A stretch of DNA of 47,575 nucleotides, taken from positions 1 through 47,575 of the forward strand of contig JACWEB010000005.1 in NCBI GenBank assembly GCA_014653715.1, read 5' to 3'. The position numbers were made by a program, and so were the translations under genes. Shown here one piece after another: positions 8,855 to 17,600 of the stretch; position 1 is the first letter of the stretch; each line of letters opens with the position of its first letter. Source of the stretch: Pelagibacterales bacterium SAG-MED31 (GTDB taxonomy: Bacteria > Pseudomonadota > Alphaproteobacteria > HIMB59 > GCA-002718135). Below the pieces are notes generated by a model. That model ran no database searches. It had not been told where the DNA came from and saw only the letters and a program-made list of their open reading frames with translations.

Positions 8855-9404
8855 TACTTTTCCATTTAATTGAACAACCGAAACTATTAAACTGTTCTAT
8901 TGGTCCTTCATCATATTTTTTTATTTTTACCATCGCATCATATAATTCTCTTTTAATATTAGGCTCATCAGATTTCATTACTCCTGAATCAATTCTTCCA
9001 CGATACGATAGTTTAAGTGAGCTATTAAAACCAAATATATCAGGTGTGCAAACAGCTCCATAATTTTTTGCTACCTCTTGAGTCTCATCATAAAGATATG
9101 GAAAATTGAAATTATATTTTTTTGAAAAAATTTTCATTTTTTCATAAGAATCTTCAGGGTATTGAATTACATCATTAGACATAATAGCAATTGTGTTAAT
9201 TGATAATTTTTTAAGCTCTTTAGCTTCGAAAGCTAATCTTTCAGCAATACCAATTACGTAAGGGCAATGATTGCAAATAAAAGCAACCACTGTACCATTT
9301 TCACCTCTCAACTGATCTAAAGACATTTGGTTTTCACTTACATCTTTAAGATGAAAATCAGGGGCCAACCATCCTAATTTATCGTTTACAGCATTTACAG
9401 GCAT
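8844..9404 (-). CDS. Thioredoxin-fold (AhpC/TSA, redoxin) protein
   Basis: Thioredoxin-like protein of the peroxiredoxin/redoxin superfamily. The fold starts with 'GWLAPDFHLKDV' and has a CxxC motif in 'FICNHCPYV' (Cys44, Cys47), then 'YLYDETQEVAKNYGAVCTPDIFGF', where the cis-proline region reads CTPD. No signal peptide is visible, so it is probably cytosolic. The exact reductant and substrate are not known for this CNHCPY-type subgroup. First gene of the minus-strand group leading to yfgM-bamB-der; only 22 bases separate its start from the divergent DUF2794 gene. Confidence 0.82.
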   Translation of the reverse strand: MPVNAVNDKLGWLAPDFHLKDVSENQMSLDQLRGENGTVVAFICNHCPYVIGIAERLAFEAKELKKLSINTIAIMSNDVIQYPEDSYEKMKIFSKKYNFNFPYLYDETQEVAKNYGAVCTPDIFGFNSSLKLSYRGRIDSGVMKSDEPNIKRELYDAMVKIKKYDEGPIEQFNSFGCSIKWKSNGQ

Positions 9405-9426
9405 ATTTTTTTTGATATATTAAATT

Positions 9427-9756
9427 ATGCGTTCAGTATCATCTACTTCTGTTCCAAACAATCATAAATTGTATTTTTCAAAAGTAGAATTAACTAAAAT
9501 ACTTACTTGTTACTCGATAGGAGTCTCAAATGGTAATTGGAAAGATTACACTCTAAATTTTGATAAAAATGAAGCTATTTTTTCCTTTTACAAGCATACT
9601 TTAGCTTCACCAGAGTGTATTTTGAAAAAATTTAGAGAGAAGAGGAAAAAAAGAACCTTTTATCAACTTTTCATAAATAATAAAAAAAATAGCAAATATG
9701 AAGATATAGACCAATTAATAGCCTCAATTAAAAGGTCTCAGTTATCAATAGTGTAG
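9427..9756 (+). CDS. DUF2794 family protein
   Basis: Small protein of 109 residues matching DUF2794, a family largely confined to Alphaproteobacteria and of unknown function. The recognisable core runs from about residue 18: 'FSKVELTKILTCYSIGVSNG' then 'WKDYTLNFDKNEAIFSFYKH', equivalent to the family's 'F...EL..IL..YG..VA.G.W.DYA..F....A.FSV.R' pattern. No membrane segment or signal peptide is visible. It stands alone on the plus strand. Assignment is from memory of the family pattern. Confidence 0.75.
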   Translation: MRSVSSTSVPNNHKLYFSKVELTKILTCYSIGVSNGNWKDYTLNFDKNEAIFSFYKHTLASPECILKKFREKRKKRTFYQLFINNKKNSKYEDIDQLIASIKRSQLSIV

Positions 9757-9874
9757 TAATGAATTTATTTTAGTTAATTTTAGATTTGATGAAAAATATT
9801 ATTAAATAATTAATACTGTAATTATTAAAAAAAACTCATTTAATATTTAAGTAAAATACTTTGTAAATATTTGA

Positions 9875-10783
9875 TTATACAAATTTTCTAATATGTTCCC
9901 ATGCTTCACCTGATGCAATTTCATCATTATTCCAATGAGACATAGACAGTTTTTCAACCCAGTGTTGACGATCAAAAATTCTTGGGTTCTCGATGGTGCT
10001 GATATCTTTATTTGCAATAGCAAAAGCTTGGCTAGTTTTTGGAAAAGGATCAGTAACAAATACAGGCACTCCTTCAATTCCTGCAGCAACTGCTGGACTA
10101 CTATTATATGTTATAACAGCATGACAATTAATAAAATCTTGCTTAATATAATAATTGTATGAAAGGTTATATTTTGTTTGATCTATATATTGTCTATGAT
10201 GTCTATCTCCTGGATGGCCTCTTACAATTATAGGTCTATCAGTATATTTTCTCAAATTTTCTAAAGTACTATCCAACCATTTTACAACGCTTAATCCCCT
10301 CATACTCCAACCACCATTTCTTTGTGTACAAATTAGAATATGTTTTCCATTTTTAATCCAAGGTTTTAATGAAATATTTTTTGCTTTACTAATTTTTTTC
10401 CATCTATTTGAGTCAATAATATTATCAAAATAATTTCCTGTTGTTGGAAAAATTCCATCAAAGCTATACCTAATGTAATCTTTTTTTACATTTGCATCAA
10501 TGTAGTTAAACAAATTACTATCTGCGACAAGCAATCTCTTATTTTTTACTCTTTGAGTTAATATAACATCTTTTCTAATATTTAAATGTGGTGATGAGCC
10601 AATGTTTTGATGTATCCAACCTTGAATAAAAGCAACGTCACTTTCAATAATTTCTTTACCTTGATGAAGTATTCCTTCATCACCAAATGAGTTTACACCA
10701 TTTACAAAATCGGATAAAATTTTATGCTTATGAGCATTATTGGGACCACTAGGACAGCCTGATAAATATGCTACGAATATCAT
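9875..10783 (-). CDS. Phage-like GT-B/capsule-type protein of unknown function
   Basis: 302-residue soluble protein. I recognise the layout from hypothetical proteins of marine T4-like phages (cyanophages and pelagiphages), from memory. Key segments: 'YLSGCPSGPNNAHKHKIL' at the N-terminus, 'DVAFIQGWIHQ' near residue 48, 'DYIRYSFDGIFPTTGNYF', 'RNGGWSMRGLSVVKWLDSTL', 'RPIIVRGHPGD', and 'AVITYNSSPAVAAGIEGVPV', the last like the donor-site loop of capsule polysaccharide (KpsS-type) glycosyltransferases. A sugar-transfer or glycan-related role is an inference. The gene is intact and isolated between DUF2794 and the guaA group. Its local G+C looks slightly higher than its neighbours, which is compatible with transfer. 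Confidence 0.6.
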   Translation of the reverse strand: MIFVAYLSGCPSGPNNAHKHKILSDFVNGVNSFGDEGILHQGKEIIESDVAFIQGWIHQNIGSSPHLNIRKDVILTQRVKNKRLLVADSNLFNYIDANVKKDYIRYSFDGIFPTTGNYFDNIIDSNRWKKISKAKNISLKPWIKNGKHILICTQRNGGWSMRGLSVVKWLDSTLENLRKYTDRPIIVRGHPGDRHHRQYIDQTKYNLSYNYYIKQDFINCHAVITYNSSPAVAAGIEGVPVFVTDPFPKTSQAFAIANKDISTIENPRIFDRQHWVEKLSMSHWNNDEIASGEAWEHIRKFV

Positions 10784-11021
10784 TGTTAAATACTTTATAC
10801 TTTATAAGTTAATTAACAAAAATACAAAAAAATTTTCGAAAATGAAGAAAATAAAGAAATTTTTTTTATTCAAAATTAATAATTATAAAAATTTAAGTCA
10901 TTGTTATTTTAATTTGGTTTATAGAAATATTTAACTGTTAGGTTGTTTTAATAACATATTAATTAATAAATTATTAAAAATGAAAGTTCTAAATTTTAAA
11001 GTTTAGTATTTTTTGCTTTAA
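10784..11021. other. 238-base AT-rich gap, largest non-coding stretch
   Basis: Lies between the start of the phage-like gene and the end of the small ORF below guaA. It contains homopolymeric A/T runs and a weak hairpin (10989-11006). I see no tRNA, promoter consensus or conserved RNA. An open frame across its left part (plus strand) overlaps the phage-like gene antisense and looks random. Confidence 0.6.
10989..11006 (-). terminator. Weak candidate terminator hairpin below guaA group
   Basis: CTAAA (10989-10993) pairs with TTTAG (11002-11006) around an 8-base loop. T-rich DNA follows on either strand (TATTTTTT on the plus strand; an imperfect tract on the minus strand). The stem is short and AT-rich. 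Position, just past the last minus-strand ORF, is the main argument. Confidence 0.25.
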
Positions 11022-11258
11022 TCAAAGTTTATTATCTTTTAAAAATCTTTTACCTTTACGGATTTTTAATGATTTGTGATAGATCAATTGTTTTATTTTT
11101 AGACTACCATTTTTAGCAGCAACCCATGTGTAATTTTTATCAATATGATAAATAATACCATATTGAAAAGGATGAAAATTAACTTCTTCATCCCCAACTA
11201 TCCCTTTTTTAAATCTACTCCCACTCAATAGTACCTGGTGGTTTTGAGGTAAAATCAT
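11022..11258 (-). CDS. Small ORF resembling formyltransferase C-terminal domain
   Basis: 78-residue open frame overlapping the 3' end of guaA by 44 bases. The segment 'GIIYHIDKNYTWVAAKNGSL' followed by KIKQL resembles the Fmt C-terminal (OB-fold, tRNA-binding) pattern 'G.I......GI.VA.GDG.L.L..LQ'. The catalytic formyltransferase domain is absent. An alternative TTG start at 11228 would cut the overlap to 14 bases. It could be a free-standing Fmt-C-like protein, a decayed remnant, or chance; no function can be given. A GAG six bases before the ATG is a possible ribosome-binding site. Confidence 0.45.
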   Translation of the reverse strand: MILPQNHQVLLSGSRFKKGIVGDEEVNFHPFQYGIIYHIDKNYTWVAAKNGSLKIKQLIYHKSLKIRKGKRFLKDNKL

Positions 11259-12765
11259 ATAAAACTCTATTTACTTCCCTAACTTCACTAATTATTCTTT
11301 TTGAAATTTCTGTAAAATCTTTTTTATTAAACATATAAAAATCAGCAGTCATTCCATCGACAGATGTTACAGCTCTTAAGGATACAGTATAATTATAAGT
11401 TCTAACATCACCCATTACACCAACTGATTTTACTGGAAGCAGAACAGCGAAAGCTTGCCAGATTTTATGATACATAAAATGATCTTTTAAGAATTTAATA
11501 TAAATTGTATCTACTTTCTGAAGAATAGAAATTTTCTTCTTATCAATTTTACCCGGTATACGAATAGCCAGTCCTGGACCTGGAAAAGGATGTCTATTTA
11601 ATAAATCTGAGTTTATATTTAATTTACTACCTAAATTTCTTACCTCATCTTTAAATAATTCTTTTAGTGGCTCGATAATTTTAAATTTCATTTTTTTTGG
11701 TAAACCTCCAACATTATGGTGACTTTTAATTTTTGCTGTTGGGCCACCAAAAAATGAAACACTCTCAATAATGTCAGGATATAGTGTTCCCTGAGCAAGA
11801 TATTCAACATTTTTTATTTTTTTTGCCTCTTTTTCAAAAACCTTAATAAAAGTTTTTCCAATTATTTTTCTCTTCCTTTCAGGATCTTTAATGTTTTTTA
11901 GTTTCTCTAAAAAAATTTTAGAAGCATTTACTTTTTTAAAATTATTTCCAAATTTTTTTTTGAAAATATTTTCAACTTCATGAGCTTCATTATGTCTTAA
12001 AAAACCATGATCCACAAAAATACAATATAAATTTTTTTTAATAGCTTTATGAAGTATAAAAGAAGTAACTGTTGAGTCAACACCACCAGAAAGACCACAA
12101 ATAACTTTTTTGCCTTTTAATCCATCTTTCAAAAATTTTATTTTAATATTAAGAAAATTCTCTAAGAAAAATTTATCTTTAATTTTACAAATTTTAAAAA
12201 GAAAATTTGATAAAATTTGTTTTCCTTGTAAAGAATGGTAAACTTCAGGATGAAATTGCAATCCAAAAATATTTTTATTTTTATTTTCGATTGAAGAAAT
12301 TATTTTGCTATTTGATAAAGATGTTATATTGAATCCATTAGGTACTTTCTCAATATGATCACCATGAGACATCCAAACTTGATTATTTTTTTTAATTTTA
12401 TCAAACAGTAAGGATTTGTTTTTAGTTGTAATTATAGAATGCCCATATTCTCTTGATTTTGATTGACCAATTTTTCCTTTAAATTTTTCACAAATTAATT
12501 GTAGTCCATAACAAATTCCTAATATAGGTACTTTTAAGTCTAAAATTTTATTATCTAACTTAGGTGATTTTTTATCTTTAACAGAATTAGGTCCTCCTGA
12601 AAGAATAATACCTAGTAATAATTTATTATTTAAAATTTCAACAGTTATCTTATTATATGGATAAACTACACAGTATATTTTTTGCTCTCTAATTCTTCTG
12701 GCAATTAACTGAGTATACTGTGAACCGTAATCTATTATTAATATATGTTGATTTATTGATGACAT
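11215..12765 (-). CDS. guaA: GMP synthase (glutamine-hydrolysing)
   Basis: Converts XMP, ATP and glutamine to GMP, the last step of guanine nucleotide synthesis. N-terminal glutamine amidotransferase: nucleophile Cys85 in 'ILGICYGLQLI' and catalytic 'FHPEVYH' near residue 173. ATP pyrophosphatase domain: PP-loop 'CGLSGGVDST' near residues 222-231. The C-terminal dimerisation domain ends in 'SKPPGTIEWE', the standard ending. Full length at 516 residues. Its ATG shares one base with the rlmE stop (TAATG), so the two are coupled. Confidence 0.97.
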   Translation of the reverse strand: MSSINQHILIIDYGSQYTQLIARRIREQKIYCVVYPYNKITVEILNNKLLLGIILSGGPNSVKDKKSPKLDNKILDLKVPILGICYGLQLICEKFKGKIGQSKSREYGHSIITTKNKSLLFDKIKKNNQVWMSHGDHIEKVPNGFNITSLSNSKIISSIENKNKNIFGLQFHPEVYHSLQGKQILSNFLFKICKIKDKFFLENFLNIKIKFLKDGLKGKKVICGLSGGVDSTVTSFILHKAIKKNLYCIFVDHGFLRHNEAHEVENIFKKKFGNNFKKVNASKIFLEKLKNIKDPERKRKIIGKTFIKVFEKEAKKIKNVEYLAQGTLYPDIIESVSFFGGPTAKIKSHHNVGGLPKKMKFKIIEPLKELFKDEVRNLGSKLNINSDLLNRHPFPGPGLAIRIPGKIDKKKISILQKVDTIYIKFLKDHFMYHKIWQAFAVLLPVKSVGVMGDVRTYNYTVSLRAVTSVDGMTADFYMFNKKDFTEISKRIISEVREVNRVLYDFTSKPPGTIEWE

Positions 12766-13355
12766 TAATTTTTAAATTTTTTTGCTACTATAAAAATTTC
12801 TGCAGAGTCTTTTCTAGAAGACTGTGGTTTAAAATATGAAACTTCACTAAATCTATTTTGAAGAATATTTATCAAATCTTTTTCCTCACTACCTTTCCAA
12901 ATTTTTGTTACAAAAACCCCATTTTTAATCATAAGCTTATCAAATTTATTTATTATATCAAATAACATTGAGCTTATCCTTAAATGATCAGTTGATTGAT
13001 GACCAGTTGTATTAGGTGCAATATCTGATAAAATTAAATCATACTTATTTTCTTGTTTATCGTAATTAAAATTTAAAAAATTTTCTTTATAAAATTTTAT
13101 TTGAGGATGATTTATCTTAAGCTCTAAAAGATCAATTGCTGTTATATGAATGTTTGGATTTATATCCAAAGCGACCTGACACCATCCTCCAGGCGCTGCA
13201 CCAAATTCAAATATTTTTTTCGATTTTTTTAAAATATTAAATTTATTATCTATCTCTATTAATTTGTAAGAAGCTCTACTTAAATATCCTTGTTTTTTAG
13301 CTTTTTTAACATAAAAGTCTCTTTTTTGTCTATTAAGCCAATCTTTTGATTTCAT
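12765..13355 (-). CDS. rlmE: 23S rRNA (U2552) 2'-O-methyltransferase RlmE/FtsJ
   Basis: SAM-dependent methyltransferase that modifies U2552 in the 50S A-loop. The start 'DWLNRQKRDFYVKKAKKQGY' plus 'LSRASYKLIEID' is the family N-terminus. The SAM site is 'FEFGAAPGGWCQVAL', and 'LILSDIAPNTTGH' holds the catalytic Asp. Lys in 'FVTKIWKGSE' and Glu in 'SRKDSAEIFIVA' complete the K-D-K-E tetrad. Length 196 residues is normal. It is the first gene of the minus-strand pair with guaA, divergent from the efflux adaptor with about 70 bases between starts. Confidence 0.93.
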   Translation of the reverse strand: MKSKDWLNRQKRDFYVKKAKKQGYLSRASYKLIEIDNKFNILKKSKKIFEFGAAPGGWCQVALDINPNIHITAIDLLELKINHPQIKFYKENFLNFNYDKQENKYDLILSDIAPNTTGHQSTDHLRISSMLFDIINKFDKLMIKNGVFVTKIWKGSEEKDLINILQNRFSEVSYFKPQSSRKDSAEIFIVAKKFKN

Positions 13356-13379
13356 TTGCTCATTCCATGTTAATGACTA

Positions 13380-13409
13380 TTGTTATTTCTAAGTAAACTC
13401 TTATATAAA
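13380..13409 (+). promoter_or_regulatory. Candidate sigma70 promoter for the RND efflux operon
   Basis: TTGTTA (13380-13385) and TATAAA (13404-13409) are 18 bases apart, or TATATA (13402-13407) at 16. Transcription would begin about 13416, a few bases before the ATG at 13425. This supports the ATG as start rather than the TTG at 13380, which would fall inside the -35 element. Confidence 0.45.
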
Positions 13410-13424
13410 CGATTAAATATAAAT

Positions 13425-14675
13425 ATGAAAAAATCAATTCTTATCGCTACTTTAATTCTTTTCTTAGTTGTTGGTTGGATTGGTTCAGGTCAATTCTCAA
13501 ATAATGTAATTGCAAAAGATGAGAATACTGAGCAAGTTTCTGATACCCAAAACTCATATTCTAAAGATTCTGAAAATAATAAAAGTAATGAAAGTAATGA
13601 TTTTACATTTTCAGTTGAAACAAAAAATTTCAATTCAAGTCTAATTGATCAATCTATTGAATTGCAAGGTCAAACAATTCACAATAAAAAAATTGATGTC
13701 AAATCAGAAACATCTGGAAATATTGATAGCATCAAATTTTCTCGTGGTGACAAAGCATCTAAAGATTCAGAAATGATAAAAATTTCATTAGAGGATAGAA
13801 ATGAAAAATTATTAAGTGCAAAAAAAGATTTAGAGAGACTTTCTAAAGAAATTATCCTAAATGAAAAAAATAGGGACAATCTCTTAAGACAAAATGTAGA
13901 AAGATTAGAACTGTATGAAATAGAATATGCTTCTGCTAAACAACTTATTGATAAAGGGCTAAGTTCAAAATCAAAATTAAGTTTAGCGTCTTTTAATTTA
14001 GCAAATGCTAAAGCTGATAAAGAAGATATAAAAATAAAGTTTGAATCAACACTAGCAAATCTTGAAGCTCAGATTACAAATGTAAAATCAGTTTTAAAAA
14101 ATATAAAACTTGATATAGATAAAACGAGTATCAAAGCTCCTTTTGATGGAATTATATCTGAGAAAATGGTTGAGGAAACTGAATTCATTTCTGTTGGTAC
14201 TCCGTTATTTACTATAATTGATTTAGACCCAATTAAGATAGAGGGATACTTATCTGAATTTGATGTAAACAAAGTGAGTGTTGGCACTAAGGCAATAATT
14301 GAAGATAGTAATGGTATTAAGAAAAATGGGATAATTTCTTTTATATCACCTTCGGCTGAAACTAGTACAAGAACATTTGAAATTACTATTGAGGCAGATA
14401 ATAAGGATCTTTCCTACAAAAGTGGAGTAACAACAAAAATCATAATTAAAGGATCAGAGCTTAAAGCACATAAAATACCACCTTCAATTTTAACATTATT
14501 AGATGATGGCACAGTAGGAGTGAAAGCTGTTAATGATGATAATAAAGTTACTTTTTACCCAACTAAGACAATAAAGGATACTATTGATGGAATGTGGGTT
14601 TCTGGACTTCCTGAAAAAGTAAATTTAATTGTGAGTGGTCAAGAATATATTAGTATTGGTGACACAGTAAACTAA
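13425..14675 (+). CDS. RND efflux periplasmic adaptor (membrane fusion protein)
   Basis: Adaptor linking an inner-membrane RND pump to an outer-membrane channel. The start is the ATG at 13425, giving 416 residues with a clean N-terminal signal or anchor ('KKSILIATLILFLVVGW'). The frame also opens at a TTG at 13380, but that is less likely. After a low-complexity acidic linker come a lipoyl half ('KIDVKSETSGNIDSIKFSRG'), an alpha-helical hairpin (about 105-215), the second lipoyl half ('IKAPFDGIISEKMVEE') and beta-barrel and membrane-proximal domains. The pump gene begins five bases after its stop. No outer-membrane channel gene is in the window. Confidence 0.88.
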   Translation: MKKSILIATLILFLVVGWIGSGQFSNNVIAKDENTEQVSDTQNSYSKDSENNKSNESNDFTFSVETKNFNSSLIDQSIELQGQTIHNKKIDVKSETSGNIDSIKFSRGDKASKDSEMIKISLEDRNEKLLSAKKDLERLSKEIILNEKNRDNLLRQNVERLELYEIEYASAKQLIDKGLSSKSKLSLASFNLANAKADKEDIKIKFESTLANLEAQITNVKSVLKNIKLDIDKTSIKAPFDGIISEKMVEETEFISVGTPLFTIIDLDPIKIEGYLSEFDVNKVSVGTKAIIEDSNGIKKNGIISFISPSAETSTRTFEITIEADNKDLSYKSGVTTKIIIKGSELKAHKIPPSILTLLDDGTVGVKAVNDDNKVTFYPTKTIKDTIDGMWVSGLPEKVNLIVSGQEYISIGDTVN

Positions 14676-14680
14676 TATTA

Positions 14681-17600
14681 ATGAAAAATAATATTATAGA
14701 TTATGCAATAGCCCATTCCAGAGTTTTTATGGGAATACTTTTTTTTATAATTTTTTCAGGCGCAACTACATATATATCAATTCCTAAAGAGTCGACTCCT
14801 GATGTTAGCATTCCCATTGTTTACATTTCACTTAATCAGAATGGTATATCTGCACAAGATTCAGAAAGACTTTTAGTTAAACCTATAGAAGATGAAGTAA
14901 AAACAGTTGAAGGTGTAAAGGAAGTTAGATCTACTGCGTACTCAGGGGGGGGTAATGTTATATTAGAATTTGATGCCGGATTTGATTCAGATCAAGCAAT
15001 GATTGATATAAGAGATAAGGTAGATAGAGCAAAAGGAGATCTTCCAAGTGAAGCAGATGAACCAACAGTAAATGAAGTTAACATTAGTACATTTCCTATA
15101 ATTCAAATTTCATTAAGTGGTGATGTTCCAAATAGAACACTTCAGGATTTAGCAGATAGATTGCAAGATGATATTGAAACAATACCAAGTGTATTAGAGG
15201 CCAAAATTGGAGGCAAGAGAAATGAACAAGTTGATATATTAATAAACCCCACAGCTGTGGAAAGTTATGATATTAATCTTGAAAGCCTAATTAATATAGT
15301 AAGAGAAAACAATAAAATGGTTTCCGCAGGAGGTCAAGATACTGGTGATGGTAGCTTTGATATTAAGGTGCCAGGACTTTATGAAACAATTGAGGATGTT
15401 TTAAATACTCCTGTAAAAACTAATGGCGACTCTGTCATTACATTTAGAGATATAGCTGAAGTTAAAAGAACATTTGAAGATAGGCAGTCCTATGCAAATG
15501 TTAATGGATCTAAATCAATCACTATTGACGTATCAAAAAGAATTGGGGAAAATATTATTAACACTATTGATGAAGTTAAGAGAGTAACCTCAATAACTTC
15601 AAAAAATTTTCCTGAAAATGTTGAAATTTCTTTTGGAAGTGATCAATCAAAAGGAATTAAAACCATGTTAAATAGTTTACAGAATAATGTTATAGCGGCG
15701 ATAATACTTGTTTTGATTATAATACTTGGTGCGCTTGGTGTGAGATCAGGTTTACTGGTAGGAGTTTCTATCCCCGGTTCTTTTTTATCAGGGTTATTAG
15801 CTCTTTCAGTGATGGGTTTTACCATTAATATTGTTGTGCTATTTGCATTGATATTATCTGTTGGACTATTAGTTGATGGAGCAATTGTTGTTGTGGAATA
15901 TGCTGACAGAAAAATGAAAGAAGGATTTAGTGTAAAAGAAGCTTTTGCAAATGCTTCAAAAAAAATGTCATTACCAATTATTTCATCAACTGCAACAACA
16001 CTAGCAGCCTTTCTTCCACTTATATTTTGGCCAGGTATAGCAGGTGAATTTATGAAATATTTACCAATTACTCTAATTTGTGTTCTAATTTCTTCTCTAT
16101 TTATGGCGTTGTTATTTGTTCCTGTTTTAGGATCGATTCTTAACACCGTTTCAAGAATACTACTTCAATTTATAGTTCCTTGCTTATTGTCCGTTATCTT
16201 TTTATTTTTTTGTAATTATCTAATTTATAAGTTAGAAATCCAAAGTTACAGTTTATTAATAACAGTATTCAAATATATATTAAGTTTTATCTTATTCATT
16301 TTTATTTTTATTAAGATTATACCATTTGTTTTTAGAATTTCTGAATATGTAAATTCAACACAAAAATTAGTTTCTGATAATGCAAAAATACTATCCTCAG
16401 AATCAAACGAACCTGTTTTAAACGTAACTGGTTTTGTTGGTATCTATGCTAAAATATTAAATTATTTATTATATCATCCTCTAAAAGTAATTATTAGTGC
16501 CTTATTAGTCTTGATAGCCGTTAACTACACATACACAAAAGTTGGAGAAGGTATTGAATTCTTCCCTGATGTTGAACCAGATCTTGCAAAAATTGTTGTA
16601 TTTGCAAGAGGAAATCTTTCTGTTGAAGAAAAAAAAGATTATGTATCAAGGGTTGAAAATATTATTTTGAAAATTCAGTCAGAAAAAAAAGAGTTTAAAA
16701 ATATTTATTCATTAAGCGGAAATATTAGTGAACAATCAGAGGCATCTGAAGATTTTATTGGTTCTATCAGTTTAGAATATACAGATTGGGATAAAAGAAG
16801 AAAATCCAAAGTAATTCTTGCAGAAATTTTAAATGCAACAAAAAGTATCAATGGCATAAAAGTTGAATCTAGAGAACAGCAAGGTGGTCCTGGAGATGGA
16901 AAGCCAATTAATATAAAATTAACAAGTGATAATAAAAAACTTTTAGTTGCTGAAGGAATTAAACTTAAAAAGTTTATGGATAATTACCCTAAATTAATGA
17001 ATGTTGAAGATAACCTCCCTGCCCCAGGTATTGAATGGGAAATTAATGTTGATAGAAAACAAGCATCCAAGTTTGGTGCAAATATTACATCAATAGGTAA
17101 TGTAATAAAACTCGCAACAAATGGTCTTAAACTAGGCGAATATAGACCAGATGATAGTAATGAAAGTATTCCATTATATTTACGATATCCAAATGAAGGA
17201 AGAACTCTGGATAGAATTGATAATTTAAGAGTATCTACTTCAAATGGACTAGTTCCAATATCAAATTTTGTAGATATTGTTCCTAATAACAGAACTGGCA
17301 ATATAATTAGAATAGATTCTAAAAATGCAATTAATATTCAAGCTGATGTTGAGCCCGGGGTTTATCCAGATGGTAAAGTTAAAGAACTTGAATATGTATT
17401 AGGAATAACTGATAATGCTCCATCGTGGAGAGGTAGAACTTTAGATTTACCTCGTTATGAATTAGATAATAAAATTAGTGTAGAGTTAATTGGTGAAAAT
17501 GAAGATCAAAAACAAGCTCAAGAATTTTTAACCAAAGCATTTGGAGTTGCTCTTTTTTTAATGTTAATGATTTTACTTTTACAATTTAACAGTTTCTATA

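Noticed and set aside
9805-9826. Hairpin AATAATTA/TAATTATT between DUF2794 and the phage-like gene
   Set aside because: The stem is all A/T and is followed by A rather than T on the plus strand. I could not call it a terminator.
9847-10089. Second minus-strand frame over the end of the phage-like gene
   Set aside because: It is a shifted-frame reading of a gene with a clear product; leucine-rich composition suggests chance.
10740-10934. 64-codon plus-strand open frame
   Set aside because: It overlaps the phage-like gene antisense, is mostly Lys/Asn/Ile/Phe low complexity, and has no recognisable pattern.
13380-13424. TTG-initiated N-terminal extension of the efflux adaptor
   Set aside because: It would add 15 residues before a clean signal segment and lies over a good promoter; the ATG at 13425 is better.
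15643-16146. 167-codon frame antisense to the RND pump
   Set aside because: It mirrors a strongly supported pump gene; Pro/Ser/Thr-rich sequence follows from reading membrane-protein DNA backwards.
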